Below are positions 50,519-60,240 of a DNA stretch of 64,000 bases, one piece after another (within the stretch, counting starts at the first letter, position 1; the number at the start of each line of letters is the position of its first letter). The position numbers were made by a program, and so were the translations under genes. Origin of the DNA: Streptomyces sp. HSG2 (lineage in GTDB: Bacteria > Actinomycetota > Actinomycetes > Streptomycetales > Streptomycetaceae). The stretch is from NCBI RefSeq assembly GCF_016598575.1, contig NZ_CP066801.1, forward strand, positions 3,038,001 through 3,102,000, written 5' to 3'. The notes beneath the pieces are model-generated. The model did not search any database. It worked only from the letters and a program-made list of their open reading frames with translations, and had not been told where the DNA came from.

Positions 50519-52231
50519 TCAGAATCGCTCTTCGGGCTCGCTGAGTTCATCGAGAGTGTCAAAGTCCATGGAGTCCAACGAGGGGGTGTCCTCGTAGTCC
50601 CATTCGGCCATGCGCGCAAGGAAGTCCTCCAGACGCTGCCGGATCATCTGCTGACGCAGACTCAGGAAGTTCTCGCGATCTCCCTCAGCGAGGGCCCGGC
50701 TTGTCCGCTCGTTCATCACGTGCGAGGCCAAGACCAATTCCCAGGTCTGCTCGTCCAAGTGAGCAGGACGACGAGCCAGCAGCGTGGCGCTCTCCGACAC
50801 GGGATCTTCCTCACTCGGCAGAAACAGGCGGTTCGCCGCGTACAGAACCTGCTGGGAAGTGAGACCGCGAGGGAAGATCACATGGGCCACTGTGCTCGCG
50901 GTCTTCTGGTCCGCGAGCAGGGTGGAAAGGCTCGGTAGATCGACGGGCGCCCCGGTAACAAGGGAGCGAGGTCGCAGAGACCACCAGGAGCTGAGGATGA
51001 TCTTTGCAGCGGCCTCATTAGTCCGGAACCGCTCGATGGTCGGGAGTGCCGGCTGAGCCTCGGCCATGGCATCCATCAGGCCCGTGACCGAACCACGCTC
51101 GTCGCCCTTGCGAATACGGGCGCACAGGACACGCGACACCTGAGTGAAGCTTCCCTTAAAGACAGCGGGGCCGGACACGGCCACCCGCCAGTACAACCGC
51201 CGCAACAGGCGGCGCGTATTGGGCTCCGGCTCAGGGAAGTGCGCGAAGAAGCGTGTGAGGACGACGAGGAGCGCGCGGTAGACCAGCAGCGCGATGTGCG
51301 GCACTTCCGCCTCGGTCTGCAGGAAACCGATGGCACGAACCAGCGCCTCTTCGCCTTCGCCGTATGCTACGTACTGATCTTCGTCTTCAAACTCCGGGGC
51401 CGTACGCCGACCGACGGAGCTGAACTCGTTCCGGATATCCCGGGAAGGATCCGGTCCTCGGCGCGCAAGGATGGACGCGAGAACAGTGTCCGTATCGACG
51501 GTACCGAACCCGGTTCTCGCGGCGATGCGGTCTGCGATCCTGGAGAGGTTGAGTCGCTCCTCCGCGCCTTCTTCCGGGCCAGCGTAGAGCGCGGAGAAAA
51601 TCTCCGCGCGATTGAGGCGCTTCCCGTAGTTGTTCATTCGGTCAAAGATATCGGTCAGGATGTCCAGATCGTCCTGACGTACCAGATAAGCGGGCACCTT
51701 GTACTGGCGCAGCGCGGTAGCTACACGGTCGGCTTCGTCGAACAGCTCTGTGACCAATTCGCCCTCTGTGCGGAACCATCCAATGAGCTTCTTCAAGTCA
51801 AATAGGACAGGTAGCGCAATATGCTGGGGCTCGCGCGTCTTGGGCTGAGCGATAAACCTCTTCTCCCTGAGGTCGTAATAGATGGAGAAGGGTTCGTGAA
51901 GGTGCCCCTCGGGGCTCAGTGCATTCGCAAGACTGGTAATGCGCTGCTGCCCGTCCACGACCCATAGAGCGTCTGCGGCAGCTGGCGCATCGATCCTCAA
52001 CTGGCCTAGAGTGAAGGAGCGCGCTGGCGTCTCGCGGACCCAGAGAAGCAGGTTCCCGATGGGATAACCCTTGACGATGCTGTCGAAGAGCCTGAGGATA
52101 TCAGTAGTGCCCCAGCGAAAGTCGCGCTGAAAGTGTGGGACGTGGATTCTCCCCTTCCATGCCTGGGCCACGAGATCGCCCAGCTCGTACGTCGTCGCGC
52201 TGGGCTGGGTGTCCAGGCCTGAGGTGGTCAT
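50519..52231 (-). CDS. DUF262 (GmrS-like) protein
   Basis: A 570-residue protein with a DUF262 N-terminal domain: VPHFQRDFRWG, then LWVVDGQQRITSL (the DGQQR signature), and FDRMNNYGKRLNRAEIFSAL. In GmrSD-type systems DUF262 is a nucleotide-driven regulator joined to a DUF1524 HNH nuclease that attacks modified phage DNA. Here I see no HNH domain in the C-terminal half, so a nuclease partner is missing. The HipA-like kinase follows 33 bp downstream. Start 52231 is set by homology; its GGAG abuts the ATG without spacing. Confidence 0.82.
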   Translation of the reverse strand: MTTSGLDTQPSATTYELGDLVAQAWKGRIHVPHFQRDFRWGTTDILRLFDSIVKGYPIGNLLLWVRETPARSFTLGQLRIDAPAAADALWVVDGQQRITSLANALSPEGHLHEPFSIYYDLREKRFIAQPKTREPQHIALPVLFDLKKLIGWFRTEGELVTELFDEADRVATALRQYKVPAYLVRQDDLDILTDIFDRMNNYGKRLNRAEIFSALYAGPEEGAEERLNLSRIADRIAARTGFGTVDTDTVLASILARRGPDPSRDIRNEFSSVGRRTAPEFEDEDQYVAYGEGEEALVRAIGFLQTEAEVPHIALLVYRALLVVLTRFFAHFPEPEPNTRRLLRRLYWRVAVSGPAVFKGSFTQVSRVLCARIRKGDERGSVTGLMDAMAEAQPALPTIERFRTNEAAAKIILSSWWSLRPRSLVTGAPVDLPSLSTLLADQKTASTVAHVIFPRGLTSQQVLYAANRLFLPSEEDPVSESATLLARRPAHLDEQTWELVLASHVMNERTSRALAEGDRENFLSLRQQMIRQRLEDFLARMAEWDYEDTPSLDSMDFDTLDELSEPEERF

Positions 52232-52603
52232 CTCCAGAATCCCCCATTGGGTATTTGTGATCAGGTCGCGTGATGAGCATGCAACAACGTGGCTCCAGCT
52301 GCCCTCTCCCCCTCCCTGCGAAGATCTTCGCAGATCGATGACCACGCTCGCAGACTATTCTCAACGCCGCACGGCACCCTTGGTGATGGTACTCACGGCC
52401 GACATCGACCGCGCACTGGTCATTGTCTCCCGCTACCAGGCCTCACTCACCGAGTGGCCACACGCACGGGAGGGACCGAACAGCCAGAACGGCCGGTTCA
52501 TCTATGTTGAGCCATGGACTGGTGGCGTTGGGAGGGAAGGTGCGCCTCCGCTGCTTGAAGCTGACCGTAGTCGATGTCGGTGCTGCCGTGGATGATCGGG
52601 CGC

Positions 52604-53470
52604 ATGACACATGGTTCCCAAGGTGCCCTTCAGGCTCTCGCGTCGCAACATCTCTCACCGGAGAACGCCGAGAAGTGGCTCGGTCTGCTTCGCCCTGGTG
52701 CGCGCCTGGAGGCAACGGCTGCCCCTAACGGCGGTGTCGGTCGGCTCGGCGGCCTTCCTGCCTTGCCAGCCGGCGCGGAGTGGCCGGCATGGGATGGTCA
52801 CGGTCCGCTCTCCTTCATTGCCTCGGTCGACTGCGCGCGCCTGCCAGCGGCTGAGCTGGACATCGATCTGCCCGCCACAGGGACTCTGCTGTTCTTCTAC
52901 TTCGATGGGCGGCTGGACGACGGCGATGCTCTCGTTCTTACTGAGGACCGGGAGAGCTGGGCGGGCGCCCGCGTGCTCTATGTGGCGGCCGACGAGAAGG
53001 TGGCGGAGCGTGGGATACCTGCCGGGCTCACGCCCTATCCGGTGGCGCCGCTGGCCGCTCGGGTGGAGATGACGGCGACCGAGCCCTGGCATCCGTCCGT
53101 CCGGGCCGCCTTCGCTCCGGGTGCCCCGCTGGGGAACCGGTACGACCACCCCGTCTGCTCGCAGGAGTTCCTCGACGCGCTGTGGGAGTTCGACGACGAG
53201 GTGGGGCACCAGATCGGCGGCCACGCTCACTCCGTACAGAACCCGGTGGAGATCGAGATCGCGGAGGCGGTCTTGGACGACGAGGTGTCCTGGGACGACC
53301 CTCGGCTGTCCGAGGAGGCGGGCAATTGGGTACTGCTGGCCCAGTTCGACAGCGAGGACGCCGCGGACATGATGTGGGGCGATGCCGGAGCCCTGTATTG
53401 GCTGATCCGCCCGGAGGATCTGGCCGAGCGGCGCTTCGAGCAGGCGATGTTCACCTGGCAGTGCAGCTGA
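52604..53470 (+). CDS. DUF1963 (YwqG-like) protein
   Basis: A 288-residue DUF1963 protein: GRLGGLPALPAGAEWPAW near residue 45, SFIASVDCARLP, TLLFFYFDGR, and a C-terminal WVLLAQFDSEDAADMMWGDA block. The family is widespread with no proven activity. Start is uncertain (in-frame ATG at 52574 and 52604); neither has a good ribosome site. It diverges from the DUF262-HipA pair, with 370 bp between that holds nothing recognisable except the shared promoter region. Confidence 0.82.
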   Translation: MTHGSQGALQALASQHLSPENAEKWLGLLRPGARLEATAAPNGGVGRLGGLPALPAGAEWPAWDGHGPLSFIASVDCARLPAAELDIDLPATGTLLFFYFDGRLDDGDALVLTEDRESWAGARVLYVAADEKVAERGIPAGLTPYPVAPLAARVEMTATEPWHPSVRAAFAPGAPLGNRYDHPVCSQEFLDALWEFDDEVGHQIGGHAHSVQNPVEIEIAEAVLDDEVSWDDPRLSEEAGNWVLLAQFDSEDAADMMWGDAGALYWLIRPEDLAERRFEQAMFTWQCS

Positions 53471-53619
53471 TGAGCGCGGCACTGATCTGCCCCGAGTTTC
53501 GTAGAGTTCGCAGCCCGCGCGTGGCTCGGCATCCCCGAGGTTCCGCCGTCCACGGCACGTGCGTGCATAGCTGCCAGTCGTCGCCTCAGGGCCAGACCGG
53601 ATCACCACCGCGCTCGACG

Positions 53620-54589
53620 GTCGTGCGGCTGGGAACCGGCTCCAACGGCTGGCGAACGATCTCGTACTGGTCCCGGTCCGGCCGGCACAGCAACGGGGAT
53701 ACCCGCGGAACTGGGCCGGTGACGTGGGCATGGATGCCACCTCCATCCCGGTTCTGGCCAACCCTGATAGCGACTACTCGGGCACGGCCTCCGTCGAGAT
53801 CACCGCCGGCTGGCACTTCAGCGGCGGCTCCGACAAGGGCATCTTCGGCTACAGCGCGAGCCTGCTCTCGTCGCCGCCCACTCACGCACGGGCGAAGGAG
53901 CCACGAAGGGCCGCCGCGCGCCCTCCTACCCGCGACTCTGCCTCGGCCTCAGCTTGGACACTCCGACCGTCCGTACGGGCGAGAACGCGGTCACCGTGTT
54001 GAAGCACCTCGCCGAGCTTCGACTGCTGACAGGTATCTGTGCCGCTGACCGGGCCGATGCGCAGGCGCCCGTGCGGGGCCTCCGCGATCAGCGTCCCCGT
54101 CGACACCTGAAGATCGCCAAGTTCCGGCAGGACAGCCACTACCTCAGCCTCACCTCGCCTCCGATCTACAAGCCGATCCGTTCCCACAACGAGGACCTCA
54201 ACGGCCGCCTCAAGGGCGCCTACATGGACGTCGGCACCCCGATGCACCGCCGAGCACCCGGCCAGGTGGCCCAGACGATCTTGATCGCGATCATGTTGGC
54301 CATCGGAAACCTGGACATCCTGGAAACCTGGCTCTACGAGCGCACCGGCTTCCGCCTTTCCGACGCCGACTTCGATTCCATTCCGGCTGCCCCAGGTCGC
54401 GACTGGTCTTCCGCCCCCACACCACTCGACATGGGGCGGCATCCGCCGGCCAGGCACCTGCCGAGCAACCCGCCAGACCCGATACGCCGCCATCCACCAC
54501 CCCGAACAGGCATCGAACGACCCCCGAAACGACGAAGATCCCGCCCGATCTTGCGATCGGACGGGATCTCGTCAACGCTCCTGAGCTAA
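53620..54589 (+). pseudogene. Decayed transposase-like gene with frameshifts
   Basis: Joining three frames gives a continuous protein: a NRLQRLANDLVLVPVRPAQQ segment, GMDATSIPVLANPDSDYSG, FSGGSDKGIFGYSASLL, then VLKHLAELRLL, and a last piece with SLTSPPIYKPIRSHNEDLNG and VAQTILIAIMLAIGNLDIL. The frame changes near 53700 and again near 53870. The end of the coding region overlaps the hairpin near tRNA-Ala. It looks like a dead DDE-type transposase or related mobile-element gene; family uncertain. Confidence 0.6.
54537..54568 (-). terminator. Hairpin terminator downstream of tRNA-Ala
   Basis: GATCCCGCCCGATC and GATCGGACGGGATC pair with one G-U across a 4-nt loop, about 40 bp after the tRNA 3' end. 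A near-copy lies at 48995-49031. Confidence 0.7.
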
Positions 54590-54608
54590 CTCAAGAACAG
54601 TCGTTGCG

Positions 54609-54682
54609 TGGACCTGTGGGGATTTGAACCCCAGACCCCCTCGATGCGAACGAGGTGCGCTACCGGACTGCGCCACAGGCCC
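54609..54682 (-). tRNA. tRNA-Ala (anticodon CGC)
   Basis: The minus strand reads GGGCCTG, a D-arm GGCGCAGTCCGGTAGCGC, an anticodon stem CCTCG/CGAGG with loop TTCGCAT (anticodon CGC) and a T-arm GGGG-TTCAAAT-CCCC. Acceptor pairs GGGCCTG with CAGGTCC. CCA is not encoded. Its 3' side is the likely target of the 49-54.6 kb island. Confidence 0.93.
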
Positions 54683-54764
54683 TTGCGACGAATGGAACTC
54701 TAGCACCCTGGTCGGCCGGGTCGGAAATCGGCTTCCGGGCTCGTGAGAGCGCCGGGAGTGGCCT

Positions 54765-55943
54765 CTACTCGTTCGCGGCCTTGGGGCGGTCGCCGTCCTC
54801 GTACTGGTCGAAGAGGGGCGTGTGGCCCCGCTCGCGCGAGCGTCGGGCGGACGCGGCGCGCCGTGCTCCGGTCCCGGGCCGGTCGGTGGGCTCCGCTCCG
54901 GTGCGAGGGGCGTCGGCCGCCGGCGCCTCCCCCCGCGGGGTGGCGGGGGCCCCGGGGTCCGCTTCGCGGCCCCGGGGCGCGGTACTCGATCGCGTGGAAC
55001 TCCAGGCGTCGACGGCGTCGTGGTCCACGTCGCGGGTGGCGCGGGGGGCGACCGGAGCGGTGACGTAGGTGGGTAGGGGCACCGGCACCGGTTCCCAACT
55101 GTCGCCGGCCTGCCCGGGGCGGCGCCGCTCCCGTTGCTGGTCGACCCACTCGGCGTGGTCGGTCTGCTCGACCAGGGCGCGCCGGTCGGCCGCGAGGGAG
55201 GAGAACTCGGAGTGTGGGCCGGCGGCGGTCTCCGTCCCGGTGTCCGCGAGGTCGACGACGGTCTCCGCCTCGGCCGGGTCGGGGTGCCGAGGGTGACGTT
55301 CCCGCTGCCGCAGTCGCCGGGCGGCGGCCTCGGCCCGTCGGCGGTCCATCTGGAAGGTGAAGCGTCGGCGCTCCTGTGCGCGCAAGTAGCCGATGTAGGT
55401 GCTGAGCAGGACCGCGGGGGCTGCGGGGGCCCACAGGAAGGCGAGTCCGCCGACGGCGGCGACCATGGCGCCGAGGGTGAAGCAGAGGAAGAGGACCACG
55501 GTGGTGCGTCGGCGGCGTGCCAGTACCCGGGATCGACGGGCTCGTGCGGCGGCCTCGGCCGGGGTCGCGGGCCGGGCGGCCTGGGTCGAGCCGGTCGTCG
55601 ACCACTCGGGTTCGGGCTCGGCGTCGATGATCGCGTCGGCGGTGTCGACGTCCCGACGGGGCGGTTCGAGGGGCGGGGGTTCGGTCGACGCTGTGGCGGG
55701 GTTCGGGAACCCGTCGGGGGCGACGCCGATCTCGGGGCCGGTCTCGTCGCGGGAGCGCGCCGTGAGGTCCTTGGTGTATCGACGCTCCATGGCCGCTCGT
55801 CCGGAGAGGAGTCGAATGGCCGTGCTGAAGCGTTCCGTCGGGCGGGCCTCGTTCAGTTCGTCCTGCCTACGGAGCCACATCGGCACCAGGTAGGCAGCCC
55901 ATGCCCCGACGATGACTGCGTAGATGAGGCCGCTGCTGCTCAC
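54765..55943 (-). CDS. sepX: Divisome protein SepX/GlpR
   Basis: A 392-residue membrane protein needed for cell division and hyphal compartments in Streptomyces. It begins SSSGLIYAVIVGAWAAYLVP (first helix), followed by the invariant MWLRRQDELNEARPTERFST block. Two more helices lie in the middle (TVVLFLCFTLGAMVAAVGGL and the next stretch). The C-terminal ~200 residues are charged and Pro-rich. Start is GTG 55943. It stands alone between tRNA-Ala and the acetyltransferase gene. Confidence 0.93.
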   Translation of the reverse strand: MSSSGLIYAVIVGAWAAYLVPMWLRRQDELNEARPTERFSTAIRLLSGRAAMERRYTKDLTARSRDETGPEIGVAPDGFPNPATASTEPPPLEPPRRDVDTADAIIDAEPEPEWSTTGSTQAARPATPAEAAARARRSRVLARRRRTTVVLFLCFTLGAMVAAVGGLAFLWAPAAPAVLLSTYIGYLRAQERRRFTFQMDRRRAEAAARRLRQRERHPRHPDPAEAETVVDLADTGTETAAGPHSEFSSLAADRRALVEQTDHAEWVDQQRERRRPGQAGDSWEPVPVPLPTYVTAPVAPRATRDVDHDAVDAWSSTRSSTAPRGREADPGAPATPRGEAPAADAPRTGAEPTDRPGTGARRAASARRSRERGHTPLFDQYEDGDRPKAANE

Positions 55944-56191
55944 GGTTGACACCGTAGAGGGGTTTGGCTCGGGCCATCCGCCAATTGGGCCGGTGTGTCG
56001 CACGATCTGGCTGATATTTCGAAATTTTCTTGTGATGGATGCGAGGCGTGTGGGGTGGGTCGTCCGTTTCGGGGCCTGGTGAGGCGCCACGATCGACAAT
56101 TCCGAAAATCAGTTCGAATAATTGGTCGGTGTCGCGAGGCGATCCATTCGATGGCCCGACGACTTCGCCGGCCCCGGCACCTCCCGGCGCC

Positions 56192-56806
56192 TCAGGCGTG
56201 ACCGGCGGGGCTGTTCGGCGGTCGGGTGCGGTGCCAGCGGCGCAGCAGCCCCTCCGGTACCTCTTCGGCGGTGAGCGCGTAGACCAGGTGATCACGCCAG
56301 CCGCCGTCGATGTGCAGGAACCGCGGGCGGACCCCCTCCTGCCGGAAGCCGAGCTTCTCGACCACCCGACGGCTCGGCCGGTTCTCGGGCCGGACGCACA
56401 CTTCGAGCCGGTGCAGCCCCACGGAACGGAAGCAGTGGTCGACGACCAGAGCCAGAGCCGTCGGGGTGACCCCGCGGCCGGCGACCTCCTCGTCGACCCA
56501 GTAGCCGACGTGTCCGGAGCACATGGAGCCCCACGTGATGCCGGCGACCGTCAATTGACCCGCCAGTCTGCCCCGGTACTCGACGACGAAGGGGAGCATC
56601 CGACCGGCGTGGGCCTCCGCCCGTAGATGCCGCACCATCTGACGGTACGTGGGCCGGTGGGCGACCGGCCCGGCGGGCCCAGGGGGCGGAACCGTCGCCT
56701 CCCAGGGCCGCAACCACTCCCGGTTGCGGCGGTTCACCTCCCGCCAGGACCGTTGGTCGCGCATCCGCAGCGGGCGGAGCGCGACCTCGCCGTCGGCCAG
56801 GGCCAC
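56192..56806 (-). CDS. RimJ/RimL-type GNAT N-acetyltransferase
   Basis: A 204-residue GNAT enzyme that transfers acetyl from acetyl-CoA, probably to a protein N-terminus. It begins EVALRPLRMRDQRSWREVNR, has GHVGYWVDEEVAGRGVTPTA (pyrophosphate loop with a RGV variant of the usual Q/R-x-x-G-x-G/A), and ends with RRVVEKLGFRQEG. GTG 56806 starts 18 bp after the moaB stop, so it is in the moa operon; the order is typical of Streptomyces. Confidence 0.88.
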   Translation of the reverse strand: MALADGEVALRPLRMRDQRSWREVNRRNREWLRPWEATVPPPGPAGPVAHRPTYRQMVRHLRAEAHAGRMLPFVVEYRGRLAGQLTVAGITWGSMCSGHVGYWVDEEVAGRGVTPTALALVVDHCFRSVGLHRLEVCVRPENRPSRRVVEKLGFRQEGVRPRFLHIDGGWRDHLVYALTAEEVPEGLLRRWHRTRPPNSPAGHA

Positions 56807-56823
56807 GGGCCAGGCCGCGCGGC

Positions 56824-57345
56824 TCAGCTCGCACCCCCGGGGAGGGCGCCCGAGTGGTCGCCGCCACCGATCTGCTCCACGGCGTGGACCAGCAGGGGGC
56901 CGAGCACCGCCAGCCCGTCCCGTACCCCTCCGGTCGATCCCGGGAGGTTGACGATCAGCGTGCCTCGAACCACCCCGGCGATCCCTCGGGAGAGCGCGGC
57001 GGTCGGAACCTTGTCCCGACCGTACGCCCGGACGGCCTCCGCGATGCCCGGTACCTCGAACTCGATCACCGCTCGGGTGGCCTCCGGGGTGCGATCGGTC
57101 GGCGAGACGCCCGTCCCCCCGGTGGTGATCACGACGTCGTGGCCCGCGGCGGCGGCCTCCCGCAGGGCGTCTTCCACCGGTCCGCCGTCGGGCACCACCC
57201 GGGGGCCGGTCACTGTGAACCCCCACTGCCGCAGGGCCTCCGCGATCAGCGGTCCGCCCCGGTCCTCGTAGACACCGGCCGCCGCACGGCTGGAGGCGGT
57301 GACGACCAGCGCGCGCCGCCGCTCGGCCGAGGGCCCGGCGGTCAC
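56824..57345 (-). CDS. moaB: Molybdenum cofactor biosynthesis protein MoaB/MogA
   Basis: A 173-residue MPT adenylyltransferase-type protein. Motifs: ALVVTASSRAAAGVYEDRGG, VITTGGTGVSPTDRTPEAT and GTLIVNLPGSTGGVRD. It activates molybdopterin for metal insertion with MoeA encoded upstream. The GTG start overlaps the moaC stop (GTGA). Confidence 0.93.
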   Translation of the reverse strand: MTAGPSAERRRALVVTASSRAAAGVYEDRGGPLIAEALRQWGFTVTGPRVVPDGGPVEDALREAAAAGHDVVITTGGTGVSPTDRTPEATRAVIEFEVPGIAEAVRAYGRDKVPTAALSRGIAGVVRGTLIVNLPGSTGGVRDGLAVLGPLLVHAVEQIGGGDHSGALPGGAS

Positions 57346-57845
57346 GCCCGGCTCCAGTCGCCGGACTTCCCGCCCGTCTTTCCGATCACCCGGACATCGC
57401 TGACGACCGCTTCCCTGTCGACCGCCTTGACCATGTCGATCACGGTGAGCGCGGCGACCGCGACGGCCGTGAGCGCCTCCATCTCCACCCCCGTGCGGTC
57501 CGTCGTACGGACGGTGGCGGTGATTTCCACTGCGTCGTCGGCGACGGCCAGATCCAGGGCCACTCCGGACAGGGACAGCGGGTGGCACAGCGGGATCAGC
57601 TCGGGGGTGCGTTTGGCGCCCATGATCCCCGCGATGCGGGCGGTGGCCAGGGCGTCTCCCTTGGGGAGTCCTTCCGCGCGCAGCATTTCGACGACGCGCT
57701 GCGAGACGAGGACACGGCCGCTCGCACGGGCCGTGCGGGCGGTGACGTCCTTCGCGGAGACGTCGACCATGCGGGCGGCGCCCGACTCGTCGAGGTGGGT
57801 GAGCCGCCCTGGCGGTTCCTGGGCGGGTCGCTGATGCGTACTCAT
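57342..57845 (-). CDS. moaC: Cyclic pyranopterin monophosphate synthase MoaC
   Basis: A 167-residue enzyme of the first molybdenum cofactor step. Signature blocks: ARMVDVSAKDVTARTARASG, IAGIMGAKRTPELIPLCHPL, and a TGVEMEALTAVAVAALTVID stretch with the catalytic GKSG-like region at the end. ATG 57845 was preferred over an earlier start because the extra residues do not match. Confidence 0.95.
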   Translation of the reverse strand: MSTHQRPAQEPPGRLTHLDESGAARMVDVSAKDVTARTARASGRVLVSQRVVEMLRAEGLPKGDALATARIAGIMGAKRTPELIPLCHPLSLSGVALDLAVADDAVEITATVRTTDRTGVEMEALTAVAVAALTVIDMVKAVDREAVVSDVRVIGKTGGKSGDWSRA

Positions 57846-57928
57846 GCTCGTGTGGCGCTCCCGGTCCGGGCCCGGCCCGGCGGACACGGGCCAGTTGTGC
57901 GCGCCACGCTACCGCCACGGGCACGGGC

Positions 57929-59275
57929 TCACCCGAGCAGGATCACCCGCGTCTCGTCACCGGGCGCCAGGCGGTCCCGGTCCTCCGGGACGACGATCAA
58001 CGCGTCGGCGCGGGCGAGGGCGGCCACCAGATGCGAGCCGGCGCCGCCGACCGGGGTGACCGTGCCGCCGTCGGCGTCGTATCGGCCGCGCAGGAACTGC
58101 CGGCGTCCAAGGGGCGAGGTCAGCTCCTTGTCCCCGGCGAGTGTGGCTGTCGTCGAGGGACGATGGAGGTCCGACAGTCCCATCAGGGCGCGGATGGCGG
58201 GCCGCGCGAACAACTCGAAGGAGACGTAGCACGACACCGGGTTGCCCGGCAGGGCCAGCAGCGGCGTGTGGTCGGGCCCCACGGTGCCGAACCCCTGGGG
58301 CTTGCCCGGTTGCATGGCGAGTCGGCGAAAATCCACGCCCCCGCCGGATTCGTCCTGGCCGACGGAGGGCGCGAGGGCCTCCTTGACGACGTCGTACGCT
58401 CCGACGCTCACCCCGCCGGTCGTGACCACGAGGTCGGCGCGGACCAGTTGGTCCTCGATGGTGGCGCGCAGCGTCCGCGCGTCGTCCGTGACGGCCTCGA
58501 CGCGGTAGGCGAGGGCCCCCGCGTCCCGGGCGGCGGCGGTGAGGGCGAAACCGTTCGAGTCGTGGATCTGACCGCGACCCAGTTTGCTTCCCGGCCGCAC
58601 GAGTTCGGTGCCGGTCGAAAGGACGACGACGCGCGGGCGGGGCCGGACCCGGACCGTGCCGCGGCCGATCGCGGCCAGCAGGCCGATCTGCGGGGGGCCG
58701 AGGACCGTGCCGGCGTCGAGGGCCCGGTCGCCGGCCCTCGCGTCGCAGCCCCGGCCGCGGACATGGGCCCGGGCCTGGACCGGGCGGTGCACCCGCACGA
58801 TGCCTGCGGCGGCTTCGGGCACGACGGCGTGGGCGGGCATCGCGGTCACCGGACCCGCGCCGAGACCACCGTCGGTCCACTCCACGGGCACGACGGCCTC
58901 CGCGCCGGGAGGGATCGGGGCACCCGTCATGATGCGTGCGGCCTGCCCCGGCCCGACGCGCGGGGGCTCCGACGAGCCCGCGGCGACGTCCCCGACGACC
59001 TCCAGCGCGACGGGGAACTCCTCGGTCGCGGCCCCGACGTCGGTGACCCGGACCGCGTACCCGTCCATGGAGCTGTTGTCGAAGGGCGGCAGGAAGCCGG
59101 GCACCACGACGTCGTCGACGAGGACGCACCCCTGGGCGTCGAGCAGACCCAGCTCGATGGGTTCGAGGGGGCGGACGGTGGCGAGGACGTCGGCCAGGTG
59201 GTCGTCCACCGACCACGAAGGCTCGCCGTCGACCGACCGGGGGGACCCGGCGGCGGAGGACGCGGTACTGCTCAA
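57929..59275 (-). CDS. moeA: Molybdopterin molybdenumtransferase MoeA
   Basis: A 448-residue enzyme inserting molybdate into the adenylylated pterin. Motifs: PPFDNSSMDGYAVR, ARIMTGAPIPPGAEAVVPVE, VVVLSTGTELV, VVTTGGVSVGAYDVVK and LLALPGNPVSCYVSFELF. The TTG start overlaps the galU stop (TTGA), so it is translated after GalU; GAGGAGATG lies upstream. It leads into moaC and moaB, completing a moa/moe operon. Confidence 0.95.
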   Translation of the reverse strand: MSSTASSAAGSPRSVDGEPSWSVDDHLADVLATVRPLEPIELGLLDAQGCVLVDDVVVPGFLPPFDNSSMDGYAVRVTDVGAATEEFPVALEVVGDVAAGSSEPPRVGPGQAARIMTGAPIPPGAEAVVPVEWTDGGLGAGPVTAMPAHAVVPEAAAGIVRVHRPVQARAHVRGRGCDARAGDRALDAGTVLGPPQIGLLAAIGRGTVRVRPRPRVVVLSTGTELVRPGSKLGRGQIHDSNGFALTAAARDAGALAYRVEAVTDDARTLRATIEDQLVRADLVVTTGGVSVGAYDVVKEALAPSVGQDESGGGVDFRRLAMQPGKPQGFGTVGPDHTPLLALPGNPVSCYVSFELFARPAIRALMGLSDLHRPSTTATLAGDKELTSPLGRRQFLRGRYDADGGTVTPVGGAGSHLVAALARADALIVVPEDRDRLAPGDETRVILLG

Positions 59276-60183
59276 GGTCGTTGCATCTCCTCGGACACGA
59301 AGGTGCGGAGCCAGTCCCGGAGATCCGGGCCGAGGTCCTCACGTTCGCACGCGAGCCGGACGATGGCACGCAGGTAGTCCCCCCGGTCGCCGGTGTCGTA
59401 GCGGCGGCCCGAGAAGACCACGCCGTGCACCGGGCCGCCGAGCCTCTCGTCCGCGGCGAGCTGCTGGAGCGCGTCGGTGAGCTGGATCTCGCCGCCCCGT
59501 CCCGGCTCGGTCTTGCGCAGGACGTCGAAGACGCGCGGGTCGAGGACGTAGCGGCCGATGACGGCGTAGTTCGACGGCGCGTCCTCGGCGGCGGGCTTCT
59601 CGATCAGGTCGCTCACCTCCACCACGTCGCCTTCACCGGTGCCCCGGACCGCCGCGCAGCCGTAGAGGTGGATCTGTTCGGGCGCGACCTCCATCAGCGC
59701 CACGACGCTGCCCCCGTGGCGCTCCCGCACCTCGATCATGCGCTGGAGCAACGGGTCGCGCGGATCGATCAGGTCGTCGCCGAGGAGGACCGCGAAGGGC
59801 TCGTCGCCGACGTGCGGCGCGGCGCAGAGGACCGCGTGGCCGAGGCCCTTGGGGTCGCCCTGCCGGACGTAGTGGATCATGGCCAGGTCGCTGGATTCCT
59901 GGACCTTGGACAGGCGCTGGGCGTCCCCCTTCTTCTCCAGCGCCGATTCCAGTTCGTGATTGCGGTCGAAGTGGTCCTCAAGGGGGCGCTTGTTGCGCCC
60001 GGTCACCATCAGGACGTCGCCGAGGCCGGCGGCCACGGCCTCCTCGACCACGTACTGGATCGCCGGCTTGTCGACCACCGGGAGCATTTCCTTGGGGGTG
60101 GCCTTGGTGGCGGGGAGGAACCGGGTGCCGAGACCCGCCGCGGGGATGACAGCCTTGCTGATCCTGGGTTGTGCCTGTGTCAT
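59272..60183 (-). CDS. galU: UTP-glucose-1-phosphate uridylyltransferase
   Basis: A 303-residue enzyme forming UDP-glucose. Nucleotide-binding start KAVIPAAGLGTRFLPATKA, then EMLPVVDKPAIQYVVEEAVA, and QGDPKGLGHAVLCAAPHVGD. It is first in the operon with moeA-moaC-moaB. The promoter lies in the 92-bp divergent gap with the cyclo-ligase gene. Confidence 0.96.
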   Translation of the reverse strand: MTQAQPRISKAVIPAAGLGTRFLPATKATPKEMLPVVDKPAIQYVVEEAVAAGLGDVLMVTGRNKRPLEDHFDRNHELESALEKKGDAQRLSKVQESSDLAMIHYVRQGDPKGLGHAVLCAAPHVGDEPFAVLLGDDLIDPRDPLLQRMIEVRERHGGSVVALMEVAPEQIHLYGCAAVRGTGEGDVVEVSDLIEKPAAEDAPSNYAVIGRYVLDPRVFDVLRKTEPGRGGEIQLTDALQQLAADERLGGPVHGVVFSGRRYDTGDRGDYLRAIVRLACEREDLGPDLRDWLRTFVSEEMQRP

Positions 60184-60240
60184 GCGCGCAACCCTAGCCC
60201 GTGTGTTTGGGAGCGAACTGTGACTATGGATGGTTGGTTC

